From contig JAFIEV010000082.1 in the NCBI GenBank assembly GCA_020832305.1, forward strand, positions 124,001-188,000: a stretch of DNA of 64,000 nt, written 5' to 3'. A program made the position numbers and the translations under genes. The DNA comes from Cyclobacteriaceae bacterium (GTDB taxonomy: Bacteria > Bacteroidota > Bacteroidia > Cytophagales > Cyclobacteriaceae). Shown here piece by piece: positions 28,694 to 37,972 of this stretch (the stretch's first letter is position 1; each line of letters begins with the position of its first letter). The notes below the pieces were generated by a model that was given only the letters and a program-made list of their open reading frames with translations, did not search any database and was not told the DNA's origin.

Positions 28694-28946
28694 TGTACTT
28701 TTTCCATTAAAAAAATGAAAATACCTATATTGTGTCAACTTTCAGGATAAGTTTGAATTTATAATAATAAAACGTTTGATCTTTTGAGTTTAACACAAAA
28801 ATTGCACCATTTTATTGTTTTTCTTACCAAATGCCTGAATAAATTATTATATCATGCTTTTGTTGATACTTCTAAATTTTCATCAGCAGAAGCATGATCA
28901 ACAGAAAGCGTGCAAAAGGGGATATTTTTTAATTAAAGGGAAGTAT

Positions 28947-29885
28947 ATGAAGGTTTTTCTTACCGGGGCAAATGGTCTTTTAGGACATAAACTCGCATTG
29001 TATTTACTTGAAAAAGGCGACATAGAGCTTATGGCGACCGGGCGTGGCCCTTCGAGAATTGCTACTGAGAAAAAATTTAGTTACAAAGACATTGACTTAA
29101 CTCATGCGGAGGTTTTACAGGATACGTTGATCCATTTTCAGCCAGATGTGGTTATACACACGGCCGCCATGACACAGGCAGATGAATGTGAACTGAATCC
29201 TGAAGCTTGCTGGGCCATCAATACCCTGGCCGTGGAAAATCTCGGTATCATGGCAGGTAAATTGAATGCCTTTTTCATTCATCTTAGTACTGATTTTGTT
29301 TTTGATGGGTTTTCCGGCCCTTATCGTGAAAATGATCTGCCCAACCCGGTTAGCAAATATGGCAACAGCAAGCTGGCTTCTGAAAAAGCAGCAACCTTAT
29401 GTCTTTCGGGATGGGCCATCGTGCGCACAGTATTAGTTTATGGTGTAGTGCCAAATATGAGCCGTAACAACCTGGTACTTTGGGTTAAAGATTCACTAGA
29501 AAAGGGAATACCGATCAAAGTCGTTTCCGATCAATGGCGAACGCCAACTCTGGTCGATGATCTCGCAGAGGCTTGCTGGCTCATAGCAAATAAAAGGGCC
29601 CATGGCTTATGGCACATTTCCGGAGAAGAAATACTGAGCCCATACCAAATGGCCCTTAAAACTGCTGAGTTTTTTGGTCTTAACAGCCAACTAATTGAAA
29701 AGGTGGATGCATCAACCTTTAGCCAACCGGCAAAGAGACCACAAAAAACGGGTTTTATCATAGATAAAGCCAGAACCCTGCTGGGCTACAAGCCACATTC
29801 TTTCGAAGAAGGACTAAAGGAGCTCAACAGGCAACTCATTCAATATAAAACTATACCGGTCCCTGGCTCAGGAGAAACTCCCTGA
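28947..29885 (+). CDS. RmlD-like NAD(P)-dependent sugar reductase (extended SDR)
   Basis: A 312-residue extended short-chain dehydrogenase starting MKVFLTGANGLLGHK, with the glycine-rich nucleotide motif at residues 7-13 and the catalytic YGNSKLASE (YxxxK). The family pattern, including STDFVFDG, is that of dTDP-4-dehydrorhamnose reductase. No other rhamnose genes adjoin, so a relative acting on another nucleotide sugar is possible. ATG 28947 follows the purine-rich AAAGGGAAG; the longer frame to 28854 is not homologous. Its end overlaps convergent thrC by 35 bases. Confidence 0.75.
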   Translation: MKVFLTGANGLLGHKLALYLLEKGDIELMATGRGPSRIATEKKFSYKDIDLTHAEVLQDTLIHFQPDVVIHTAAMTQADECELNPEACWAINTLAVENLGIMAGKLNAFFIHLSTDFVFDGFSGPYRENDLPNPVSKYGNSKLASEKAATLCLSGWAIVRTVLVYGVVPNMSRNNLVLWVKDSLEKGIPIKVVSDQWRTPTLVDDLAEACWLIANKRAHGLWHISGEEILSPYQMALKTAEFFGLNSQLIEKVDASTFSQPAKRPQKTGFIIDKARTLLGYKPHSFEEGLKELNRQLIQYKTIPVPGSGETP

Positions 29886-31161
29886 ATGTCTCATAGTCTG
29901 AACCAATTACAGTCGATTGCTTTTTACGGTCGATGATTTGTTGAAGTCGTTCAGGCATCGAAATGGTATTATTAATTACCGGCTCCACTACATCGGTAAA
30001 TTTTGAAGGGCTGGCAGTAGATAAAAATATACCAGGCATTTTTATATCAAAATTCTTTCGGTTTTGCTTTAGGGCTTCGTAACCGATGGCACTGTGCGGA
30101 CACATCAAATAGTCATATTCTGAATATACTTTGCTTATCACCTGACGGGTAGCTTCGTCGTCTAGGTAAAAGCCCGAAATCTCCTTTTTCAATGCATTGT
30201 AATCTCCGTTGTATAAGGCCATCATACGTTGGAAATTACTGGGGTTTCCGACATCCATTGCATTGGAGATGGTAGCTATCGAAGACCTCGGGTTAAATTT
30301 GCCACTTTCAATGTAATCTGGAACTATTCTATTTAAATTGGTCGCAGCTATAAAACCGCGTACGGGTAAGCCCATTTTTTTCGCAAGAATACCTCCAGAC
30401 AAATTTCCAAAATTCCCGCTGGGCACGCTAAAAATAGCCTCATCCGGATAGCCTGCCAGGGTACGCCATGCGTGGAAATAATATAGCGACTGTGGAAGCA
30501 ATCTTGCAATATTTATAGAGTTGGCCGAACTCAGATGTAATTTCTTATTCAAAGGAACATCGAGAAAAGCTGCTTTAACCAATCTCTGACAATCGTCGAA
30601 GGTACCCTCCACCTCAAGTGCATGTACGTTACTGCCGACTGTAGTGAGTTGCTTTTCCTGGATTTTTGAAACCTTTCCCGAAGGATACAAGATCGTTACT
30701 TTAATTCCGGGAATCTCGAAAAAGCCCTGAGCAACAGCACTGCCAGTGTCTCCTGAAGTTGCAACCAGAATGTTTATTTCCCGGCCTTGTTTTTTCAGAA
30801 AATAGGCCATCGCTCTTGCCATGAATCGTGCGCCGAAATCTTTGAAGGCAAGTGTTGGACCGTGAAATAGCTCCAGACTATACACCTGATCATGTATATG
30901 AACTAATGGTATATCAAAATCAAATGCACTTCTTACTATTCCAAGTAATGCATCCGGATTTATTTCTCCCTTTACAAATGGACTTAAAACCTCAAATGCC
31001 AATTGATAAAATGGCAAGTCCTCAGCACTTTCAAAAAACGATTTTGGAAGTTTGGGAATGACTTCAGGCATATACAATCCATTATCATCTGGCAAGCCTT
31101 TAAAAATGGCTTCTTCGAAACTTACCTCTTTTACCTTTCTTTGTGTGCTATAATACTTCAT
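29851..31161 (-). CDS. thrC: Threonine synthase
   Basis: A 436-residue PLP enzyme converting O-phosphohomoserine to threonine. The PLP lysine is K107 in GPTLAFKDFGARF, and the phosphate loop SGNFGNLSGG is near 245. Length and N-terminal MKYYSTQRK are normal for the type found in Gram-negative bacteria. Monocistronic here; no thrA or thrB adjoins. The tail overlaps the convergent reductase gene. Confidence 0.95.
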   Translation of the reverse strand: MKYYSTQRKVKEVSFEEAIFKGLPDDNGLYMPEVIPKLPKSFFESAEDLPFYQLAFEVLSPFVKGEINPDALLGIVRSAFDFDIPLVHIHDQVYSLELFHGPTLAFKDFGARFMARAMAYFLKKQGREINILVATSGDTGSAVAQGFFEIPGIKVTILYPSGKVSKIQEKQLTTVGSNVHALEVEGTFDDCQRLVKAAFLDVPLNKKLHLSSANSINIARLLPQSLYYFHAWRTLAGYPDEAIFSVPSGNFGNLSGGILAKKMGLPVRGFIAATNLNRIVPDYIESGKFNPRSSIATISNAMDVGNPSNFQRMMALYNGDYNALKKEISGFYLDDEATRQVISKVYSEYDYLMCPHSAIGYEALKQNRKNFDIKMPGIFLSTASPSKFTDVVEPVINNTISMPERLQQIIDRKKQSTVIGSDYETFREFLLSQGPV

Positions 31162-31527
31162 CGTTACAATTTTCCATTATAAAAGCCGATGATACCAGCT
31201 GATTGATGTCCCGGCATTACGACTGTACAAAAATTCAAATCGCTGATCATCGCATCAAATTTACATCATCCATTGATAGCCGCAAAAAAATGAATCCTTT
31301 GATAATTTGTGGAGATTTTTCCTCATTGTATTCATATGTTAGCTGAAACGCTATCATACCAGGCCCTGTCTGGTTTTTTACTGGGTATAAATATCACGAT
31401 TGTACTTTTCTTTTCGCTTAAGATCAGCTGATTGACTAAATAGAACAGGCAAATTTTGCCTGATATAAGCTATTTGCCTTTGGCATTATTATTTCTTTAA
31501 AACAGTATAACCAAATAAAAAAACACT
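31162..31527. other. Intergenic region with a 17-base palindrome
   Basis: No gene is seen in these 366 bases. CAGGCAAA-T-TTTGCCTG at 31446-31462 is a perfect dyad 66 bases before the small membrane-protein gene and may be its operator. Confidence 0.5.
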
Positions 31528-31680
31528 ATGGGATCATTATTGTATTTTGTGGCGATCATCCTGCTATTAGGGTGGCTGCTTGGATTTTTTGTATTTAGCC
31601 TTGGCCAGTTTATTCATATTCTGCTGGTATTTGCGATAATTGCTGTTCTTTTCAGACTTATCAAAGGCCGCCCCGTTTAG
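31528..31680 (+). CDS. Small two-helix membrane protein, Lmo0937/DUF5670-like
   Basis: A 50-residue protein beginning MGSLLYFVAIILLLGW and ending RLIKGRPV. Two hydrophobic helices are separated by GFFVFSLGQFIH, with a basic C-terminus. This is the pattern of the small Lmo0937-family (DUF5670) membrane proteins, which are common in stress-responsive loci; function is unknown. It has its own terminator 15 bases after the stop and a palindrome upstream, which supports it as a real gene although it is very short. Confidence 0.8.
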   Translation: MGSLLYFVAIILLLGWLLGFFVFSLGQFIHILLVFAIIAVLFRLIKGRPV

Positions 31681-31694
31681 TAATTAAAAATAGT

Positions 31695-31721
31695 AAGGGT
31701 TGTAAATTCAGCCCTTTTTTT
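31695..31721 (+). terminator. Terminator of the small membrane protein gene
   Basis: AAGGGTT (31695-31701) pairs with AGCCCTT (31710-31716) with one G-T pair, followed by a T-run to 31721. Confidence 0.75.
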
Positions 31722-31841
31722 GTGCAGATACTGTCTTAAACAAACTCGCTAAGGATTGATTAAGATCCAACATTTTTGCCAGTAAAGCCATATCTTTATG
31801 ACTAATTGCAAAAACGGGCTTTAAAATTATTTGTATTTTTC

Positions 31842-31849
31842 TATTTTTG
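31842..31849 (+). promoter_or_regulatory. -7 promoter box of fabI
   Basis: TATTTTTG matches TAnnTTTG, with TTTA 18 bases upstream as a weak -33 box. The start codon of fabI is 59 bases downstream. Confidence 0.45.
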
Positions 31850-31907
31850 TTGCCCGGTTCTGATAAAGGAAATAAACCGGTGTTAAAACTATAAAATTTT
31901 TAAATAC

Positions 31908-32729
31908 ATGGCTAATAATCTGCTACAAGGAAAAAGAGGTATAATCTTCGGGGCATTAGATGAAAATTCCATAGCCTGGAAAACTGCCTTACGGGTACAT
32001 GAAGAAGGTGGTACTTTTGTTTTGACCAATGCACCTGTTGCTATGCGTCTGGGCAAAATTTCAGAACTTGCCAAAGCTTGCAACAGTGAAGTAATACCGG
32101 CAGATGCCACTTCTCTGGAGGATCTGGAAAATCTCTATCAAAAAGCCTCCGAGATACTTGGTGGAAAAATTGATTTTATTTTGCACTCCATAGGAATGAG
32201 TCCGAATGTGCGTAAAGGCAAAGATTACGGAGATCTTAGCTATGAATTTTTCCTGAAAACCCTCGATGTTTCTGCTCTGTCTTTTCACAAAGTTATGCAG
32301 GTAGCGGAGAAACTTGATATTATGAATGAATGGGGTTCAATTGTAGCGCTTTCGTACATTGCCGCGCAACGCGTCTTTCCTGATTATTCTGATATGGCTC
32401 AGGCGAAGGCTACCCTCGAAAGTATTGCACGGAGTTATGGATATAGATTTGCCAAATCTAAAAAAGTAAGGGTAAATACCATCTCCCAGTCACCGACTAA
32501 AACAACAGCTGGAACAGGAATATCGGGATTTGATGTTTTTTATGATTATGCAGAAATCATGTCACCTCTTGGCAATGCCAGTGGAGGAGCATGCGCTGAT
32601 TACATAGTTTCTTTATTTTCTGACCTTACCAGAATGGTTACCATGCAAAACCTCATGCATGATGGCGGATTCTCATCCACCGGAATAACCGAAGAACTCG
32701 TTGAAAAACTTAGGAAAATGAATGGTTAG
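31908..32729 (+). CDS. fabI: Enoyl-[acyl-carrier-protein] reductase FabI
   Basis: A 273-residue NADH-dependent enzyme for the last reduction in fatty-acid elongation. The FabI-type catalytic pair is Y160 and K167 (YSDMAQAK, the Y-x6-K spacing), with a second tyrosine at 150. The nucleotide region GIIFGALDENSIAW and the substrate loop QSPTKTTAGTGI are intact. It is followed by ispE after 42 bases. Confidence 0.95.
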   Translation: MANNLLQGKRGIIFGALDENSIAWKTALRVHEEGGTFVLTNAPVAMRLGKISELAKACNSEVIPADATSLEDLENLYQKASEILGGKIDFILHSIGMSPNVRKGKDYGDLSYEFFLKTLDVSALSFHKVMQVAEKLDIMNEWGSIVALSYIAAQRVFPDYSDMAQAKATLESIARSYGYRFAKSKKVRVNTISQSPTKTTAGTGISGFDVFYDYAEIMSPLGNASGGACADYIVSLFSDLTRMVTMQNLMHDGGFSSTGITEELVEKLRKMNG

Positions 32730-32771
32730 GAGTTTATTTCAGGTAGAAAAACAAGTGATGCTTTCCTTTTC

Positions 32772-33587
32772 ATGGTAACTTTTCCAAACGCAAAGATCAA
32801 CCTGGGTCTCAACATAATTCGTAAACGAAATGATGGATATCATGACCTGGAAACTGTTTTTTATCCGGTGCCCTGGTGCGACATACTCGAAATCGTTCCT
32901 TCAGATGAGGTTACACTTCATACTACTGGTTTGCCTGTCCCCGGAGATGTATCTTCTAACCTGGTTATTAAAGCTTATGAATTGTTACGCAAAGATTTTG
33001 AACTGGGACCGGTTGCGATACACCTTCATAAAATAATACCCATGGGCGCAGGTCTGGGAGGTGGCTCATCAGATGCAGCATTTGCCCTGAAAATGCTCAG
33101 TGAAATGTTTGACCTCTTTTTGGATACCTCTCTGCTGAACAATTATGCCGGAATGCTGGGAAGTGATTGCGCCTTTTTTGTTGAGAACGAGGTCGCTTTT
33201 GCTCATGGAAGAGGTGAAATTATAGAACCATTTCAACTTTCACTTAAGGGTTTATATATTGAGATTGTTCAGCCAGACATCGCTGTTTCAACGCGAGAAG
33301 CCTACAGTATGGTTAAACCCGGCCAACCAGGATTAAATGTAAAGGAAGTGCTGAAAACTGCAGATTTTGATCACTGGCGAAATTATCTGGTCAATGATTT
33401 TGAAATGAGCGTTTTTTCGAGATACCCACAAATAGAACAAATAAAAAAGGGGTTTTATGAATTCGGTGCTTTATATGCGTCAATGTCTGGTTCGGGATCT
33501 GCCGTCTTCGGCATTTTCAAAGACAAGCCGATATTGACCAATCGTTTTCCAGAAACTTACAAGGTTTGGCAGGGAGTATTGGAATAA
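32772..33587 (+). CDS. ispE: 4-diphosphocytidyl-2-C-methyl-D-erythritol kinase
   Basis: A 271-residue GHMP-family kinase of the MEP isoprenoid pathway. It starts with the family's FPNAKINLGL and has the ATP loop PMGAGLGGGSSDAA at residues 90-103; the C-terminal GSGSAVFG motif is also present. Probably co-transcribed with fabI. It ends exactly where the convergent EamA gene ends, with no spacer. Confidence 0.95.
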   Translation: MVTFPNAKINLGLNIIRKRNDGYHDLETVFYPVPWCDILEIVPSDEVTLHTTGLPVPGDVSSNLVIKAYELLRKDFELGPVAIHLHKIIPMGAGLGGGSSDAAFALKMLSEMFDLFLDTSLLNNYAGMLGSDCAFFVENEVAFAHGRGEIIEPFQLSLKGLYIEIVQPDIAVSTREAYSMVKPGQPGLNVKEVLKTADFDHWRNYLVNDFEMSVFSRYPQIEQIKKGFYEFGALYASMSGSGSAVFGIFKDKPILTNRFPETYKVWQGVLE

Positions 33588-34502
33588 TCAGCGTATTGTA
33601 TCTACTTCAAGGGCCTTTCTCCTTTTGATACGGTTAATCACCGGATAAGACAACACTGATAACAAAATAATCGCTGTGCCAAGATAAAAACCAGGTTGCA
33701 TCTTTTCTCTTTCCCCAAAAATAAGGAGTGCAAGAATAATCCCGTAGACTGGTTCAAGATTTACGGCCAGGTTTACAGAGAATGCTGAAATCTTTTTCAT
33801 AAGCTCCACTGATGCAGAGTAGGCATAGACCGTGCAAATAAGTGCAAGAATAAGTAAATAGAGCCAATCCAGGTTTTGAGGAACGAGTTGTAGCTTTCCT
33901 TCGGTAGCCCAAAAACTTAGATATATCGGAAAAAACAGTCCAATACCTATACATGCACCCGCCATTTCATAAAAAGTTATGGTATAGGGGTTATGTCTGC
34001 GTGTAAATTTACTATTGATCACAGTAAAAAGGGCCGCTAAAAAGGCTGAGACGATGGCCATACCGAGTCCGAGCGCATGGTTAAATTCAAATCGAAAAAT
34101 TATATACAATCCGGCTATAACCATTAAACCGAGAAAAACTTCGAAGGCTTTAATTTTTCTCCTTGTTAATAAAGGCTCAAGCAGGCTGGTCCAGAATGAA
34201 CAGGTTGCCATTCCGGCCAGACATACCGAAGCAGTTGATACCCTGGCGGCTGCAAAAAACAAAATCCAGTGGGCCGCAATCAAAAAGCCTGTAGTAAATA
34301 TTTTAAAAATTTCTATCTGACCCAAAGAAAGATTTCTTTTGCGGTATTTTAACAATAGCCAAAGGGCTATGCTTGCGATAAGGGTACGGTAAAAAACTAT
34401 CTCAACTGCAGGAATACTTATAAGTAAACCCAAAATGGCCGTAAAGCCCCAAATAAATACCAAAAAATGAAGATGCAGATAATCTTTATTATCAGCGATC
34501 AT
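33588..34502 (-). CDS. EamA/DMT-family transporter
   Basis: A 304-residue membrane protein with ten predicted helices in two EamA repeats, the architecture of drug/metabolite transporters. Sequences such as LEPVYGIILALLIFGE in helix 9-10 are characteristic. The substrate is unknown. Its ATG overlaps the stop of the LptF/G gene (ATGA), so translation is probably coupled to it. Confidence 0.85.
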   Translation of the reverse strand: MIADNKDYLHLHFLVFIWGFTAILGLLISIPAVEIVFYRTLIASIALWLLLKYRKRNLSLGQIEIFKIFTTGFLIAAHWILFFAAARVSTASVCLAGMATCSFWTSLLEPLLTRRKIKAFEVFLGLMVIAGLYIIFRFEFNHALGLGMAIVSAFLAALFTVINSKFTRRHNPYTITFYEMAGACIGIGLFFPIYLSFWATEGKLQLVPQNLDWLYLLILALICTVYAYSASVELMKKISAFSVNLAVNLEPVYGIILALLIFGEREKMQPGFYLGTAIILLSVLSYPVINRIKRRKALEVDTIR

Positions 34503-35572
34503 CGGGGCACTGTTTTATATAGTAAAAACCCGACCATTGAAAATACAATGTTTGGAATCCAGACAGCCAGGATTTGATTGACAGAACCGGTCTCGGCAAT
34601 ACGGCGAGCGAATATAAAAAATACGATAAATATAAATGCTATCAGGAAGCCCAATGCTATTTGAAAGCCCGCACCTCCACGCGCCTTTCGCGCCGATACG
34701 ATTAAGCCGATAAAAGTGAGGATAATCACCGTAAATGGCGACATATATCTTATGTATTTTTCGATCTTATAAATATCAATATCATCGGCACCTCGCAACT
34801 TTAATTCCTCTATTTTTTCATCCAGCTCGTCCATGGTAAGCGCTTCAAACAACATATAGTTGCTGGTAAAATCTCTCGGCTGTATTCTGAGGGTTGTATC
34901 CATATCGTCACCATGGGTAAACTTTTCCTGAAAGCCTTCAAACTCATGCAGATTCCATCTCTTTAACCGCCATTTCTGGTGCTCCTCCTGCCATTCTATT
35001 CTCTGGGCTGTGAGTTTTTGCAGTACTTTGGTTCCTTCAATGGTCTCAAGTGTAAATTTATACCCAACATCAGAATTGTTGTTATAATTTTCCATATACA
35101 AGTAGGTATTAGGTCCTACCTTGATGTGGATGTCTCTTTCAGCGTAATAAAAAGGCTTTTTAAAATATTGCACTTCAAATGCAATACGGTGTTTATTGGA
35201 ATTTGGTATCACCCATCCACCCAGGCCAAAAGAGATGGCAGCAATAATCATACTTCCAATCAGATAAGGTATCATGAGTCTGGTAAAACTAACGCCACTG
35301 CTGAGCATGGCAATAATTTCGGTGTGGCCTGCCATTTGTGAGGTAATAAAAACAGTAGCTATAAATACCGTTATCGGAGTAATCATATTGGCTATATAGG
35401 GAGCATAATTGAGGTAGTATTTCGCTATTTCAATAAACCCCAGCTGATTCTCTATAAATTTATCATTCCGCTCAGTAATATTTATCACTACCACAACGAG
35501 TACCAGCAATATCACGACAAAGAAAAAGGCCTTGAGTAATTTTTTCAATATGTATAAATCAAGGATTTTCAT
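34499..35572 (-). CDS. LptF/LptG-family lipopolysaccharide export permease
   Basis: A 357-residue YjgP/YjgQ permease. Three N-terminal helices, a periplasmic beta-jellyroll-like middle (about residues 120-255) and three C-terminal helices match the LptF/LptG fold, which with LptB extracts lipopolysaccharide from the inner membrane. Which of the two paralogues it is cannot be decided from the sequence alone. It lies between tgt (upstream, 67 bases) and the EamA gene (4-base overlap). Confidence 0.88.
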   Translation of the reverse strand: MKILDLYILKKLLKAFFFVVILLVLVVVVINITERNDKFIENQLGFIEIAKYYLNYAPYIANMITPITVFIATVFITSQMAGHTEIIAMLSSGVSFTRLMIPYLIGSMIIAAISFGLGGWVIPNSNKHRIAFEVQYFKKPFYYAERDIHIKVGPNTYLYMENYNNNSDVGYKFTLETIEGTKVLQKLTAQRIEWQEEHQKWRLKRWNLHEFEGFQEKFTHGDDMDTTLRIQPRDFTSNYMLFEALTMDELDEKIEELKLRGADDIDIYKIEKYIRYMSPFTVIILTFIGLIVSARKARGGAGFQIALGFLIAFIFIVFFIFARRIAETGSVNQILAVWIPNIVFSMVGFLLYKTVPR

Positions 35573-35639
35573 TTTTCAACCACAGGTTTATGTATAGAGC
35601 CGATTTATTCTACTTATTTTTAAAAACTACAAGATTCAT

Positions 35640-36770
35640 TCATAGTCTTTCTGAAACTTTTTGCACCATTTCATTCTTCCATCCGGTGAAGGTGCCATTA
35701 ATAATTCTACGTCTTGCTTCCTTAACAAGCCAAAGGTAAAACGAAAGATTGTGAATACTTGATATCTGAGCGCCTAACATTTCGTTGCTCTTTACCAGGT
35801 GTCTCAGGTATGCCTTTGTGCAACTGTTACTGATAAAATTATCAAGATTTTCATCTAAAGGGCTCAAATCGTCGCGCCATTTTTCATTTTTAATATTAAT
35901 TATACCATTACTGGTAAACAACATTCCATTTCTGGCATTTCGAGTGGGCATTACACAATCAAACATATCTACACCCAGGGCGATGCATTCCAAAATATTG
36001 GCCGGAGTGCCTACCCCCATAAGGTAGCGAGGCTTATTTGCAGGTAATATTTCACAAACCAGTTCGGTCATTTCATACATGGCTGGTGCCGGTTCTCCCA
36101 CCGATAATCCCCCTATGGCATTACCTTCCCTATCCCTGGATGCTATTTCATAAGCAGAAATACGCCTTAGGTCTTCATAGGTACTTCCCTGCACAATTGG
36201 AAAAAGACTTTGATGATAACCATAATGTGGAGGGGTACTGTCGAACCTGGTACAACAGCGGTCAAGCCAGCGGTGGGTCATTTCCATTGATTTTTTAGCA
36301 TAGCCATACTCACAAGGCCAGGGAGTACATTCATCAAATGCCATGACAATATCTGCTCCTATGCTTCGCTGCACGTCAATAGCTGATTCAGGGCTGAAAA
36401 AATGGGTGGAACCATCAATGTGGGATTTAAACTTTACGCCTTCTTCGGTAATTTTTCTATTTTCGGCCAGTGAATAAACCTGATAGCCGCCACTATCGGT
36501 AAGTATTGCTTTATTCCAGCCGATAAATTTGTGTAAACCACCTGCCTTAGACAGAAGTTCAGTACCCGGGCGAAGGTATAAATGGTAGGTATTTCCCAGA
36601 ATTATTTGTGCCAGAATGTCTTGCTCAAGTTCTCTGAAATGTACCGCCTTCACCGTACCCGCTGTACCAACGGGCATAAAAATCGGTGTTTCGATAGGTC
36701 CGTGATCAGTTTCTATTATTCCAGCCCTGGCTTTTGTGGAATTATCAAGATGCTTTAATGTAAAATGCAT
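35640..36770 (-). CDS. tgt: tRNA-guanine transglycosylase, zinc cysteines missing
   Basis: A 376-residue enzyme that exchanges guanine 34 for preQ1 in queuosine tRNAs. Catalytic D92 (TDSGGYQ) and nucleophile D271 (FDCVMPTRNARNG) are present. Aligned by eye with Escherichia coli Tgt, the zinc ligands C302, C304 and C307 become L309, N311 and S314 here, while the fourth ligand His is kept (H340, SIHNL). I recall similar loss in other Bacteroidota Tgt proteins, which would mean a zinc-free structural site. QueG at position 13 serves the same pathway. First gene ahead of the LptF/G-EamA pair. Confidence 0.94.
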   Translation of the reverse strand: MHFTLKHLDNSTKARAGIIETDHGPIETPIFMPVGTAGTVKAVHFRELEQDILAQIILGNTYHLYLRPGTELLSKAGGLHKFIGWNKAILTDSGGYQVYSLAENRKITEEGVKFKSHIDGSTHFFSPESAIDVQRSIGADIVMAFDECTPWPCEYGYAKKSMEMTHRWLDRCCTRFDSTPPHYGYHQSLFPIVQGSTYEDLRRISAYEIASRDREGNAIGGLSVGEPAPAMYEMTELVCEILPANKPRYLMGVGTPANILECIALGVDMFDCVMPTRNARNGMLFTSNGIINIKNEKWRDDLSPLDENLDNFISNSCTKAYLRHLVKSNEMLGAQISSIHNLSFYLWLVKEARRRIINGTFTGWKNEMVQKVSERL

Positions 36771-36792
36771 TTAATCTTTTAATTTGCCGTCG

Positions 36793-36800
36793 CAAAAATA
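36793..36800 (-). promoter_or_regulatory. -7 promoter box of tgt
   Basis: TATTTTTG on the minus strand, 22 bases before the tgt ATG, matches the Bacteroidota -7 box and is followed by CG. No clean -33 box is seen. Confidence 0.45.
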
Positions 36801-36820
36801 AAATAATATTCACAGCATTA

Positions 36821-36840
36821 TGTAAAACAGAGCTTTTACA
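36821..36840. promoter_or_regulatory. Dyad between tgt and the glycosyltransferase
   Basis: TGTAAAA-CAGAGC-TTTTACA is a perfect 7-base inverted repeat in the divergent region, 20 bases before the glycosyltransferase start. It could be an operator or a leader hairpin. Confidence 0.3.
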
Positions 36841-36859
36841 TTTTTTTCAGTATATTTTT

Positions 36860-37972
36860 ATGAGCGTGATGGTTTTTTGGGGTTTTGTAATTATAGCTGG
36901 TTTGTATGCCTTGCTGCATCTGATTGTATTGGTATTGTTTGCTGTATACAAGGCTCCTTCGGTAGAAAAGGGTGCTTATACCCCCTTTGTTTCTGTGGTG
37001 ATTGCATCCCACAATGCATCTGAAAACCTGCAAAAACTTATCCCCAGTCTTTTACAGCAAAATTATCCCTGGTTTGAAATCATTGTTGTTGACGATAGGT
37101 CTACCGATGACACCTATGATGTATTTATACATGAAAGTAAGCAAAATGAGAAACTGAAATTCCTGAGTATAGAAAATACCCCAAATCATATAAATGAAAA
37201 AAAATATGCGCTTACATTGGGAATAAAGGCAGCCAAAGCCGATATCATATTACTGACAGATGCCGATTGCCTGCCAGCCCATCCCAACTGGATACTTCGC
37301 ATGGTGCAACCTTTTGCCAATGACAAGGTCTTGTTTTCATTGGGTTACTCCCCCTACAGGGCGAAAAAATCCATTCTGAATGCATTTATCAGATATGAAA
37401 CACTCATAACCGGGTTAACCTACCTTGGATTAGCACTTGCAGGAAGACCATATATGGGGGTTGGGCGTAATATGGCATATCGAAAATCATTTTTTTTATC
37501 AAAAAACGGATTCGGAAAATTTCAATCTGTACTAGGTGGAGATGATGACCTTTTTGTCAATCAATTTGCCAATAAGAATAATACTGGCATAGTTATGCAC
37601 CCTGAATCTCTGGTGTATTCTGAGCCAAAAACAAGTGTTAAGAGTTATTTTATTCAGAAAACAAGGCACATGTCAGCAGGCAGGCATTATCGTCTCAGCG
37701 ACAAAATTATTTTAGGGTCATTAATTATACTTAAAGTTGGGTTTTATGGTACTTTTCTGCTGGCAGTATCGTTAGCTTTCAAACCATACCTTGTGTTTTC
37801 TGGTTTTCTTATTTCAGTACTGATATTTAAGACATCATTGTACTACTTTGTAAAAAAAACCGGAGACCCAAAATACCCTTGGTTATCGGTTTTTTATGAA
37901 ATTTGGTATTTGTTTTATTACTTTACAGTCGCGGTGAAAGTAAAGTTTACCCGAAAAATTCGATGGAGTTGA
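36860..37972 (+). CDS. Membrane glycosyltransferase, family 2
   Basis: A 370-residue GT2 enzyme. One N-terminal helix is followed by the GT-A domain with VSVVIASHNA, the nucleotide-sugar motif VVDDRSTDDT and DADCLPA (DxD-type), then a QxxRW-like QKTRHMSAGRH, and two or three C-terminal membrane helices. It probably adds a sugar to a lipid-linked or surface glycan. The gene ends 10 bases inside the sigma-factor gene. Confidence 0.87.
   Translation: MSVMVFWGFVIIAGLYALLHLIVLVLFAVYKAPSVEKGAYTPFVSVVIASHNASENLQKLIPSLLQQNYPWFEIIVVDDRSTDDTYDVFIHESKQNEKLKFLSIENTPNHINEKKYALTLGIKAAKADIILLTDADCLPAHPNWILRMVQPFANDKVLFSLGYSPYRAKKSILNAFIRYETLITGLTYLGLALAGRPYMGVGRNMAYRKSFFLSKNGFGKFQSVLGGDDDLFVNQFANKNNTGIVMHPESLVYSEPKTSVKSYFIQKTRHMSAGRHYRLSDKIILGSLIILKVGFYGTFLLAVSLAFKPYLVFSGFLISVLIFKTSLYYFVKKTGDPKYPWLSVFYEIWYLFYYFTVAVKVKFTRKIRWS

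Noticed and set aside
28854-28946. N-terminal extension of the RmlD-like protein from 28854
   Set aside because: The extra 31 residues are not homologous and the ATG at 28947 follows a purine-rich ribosome-binding site directly before the Rossmann motif.
33588-34502. Abutting convergent genes as evidence of a fusion or error
   Set aside because: Both genes are full length with normal ends; this genome packs convergent genes tightly (also at 5999, 29851 and 46727).
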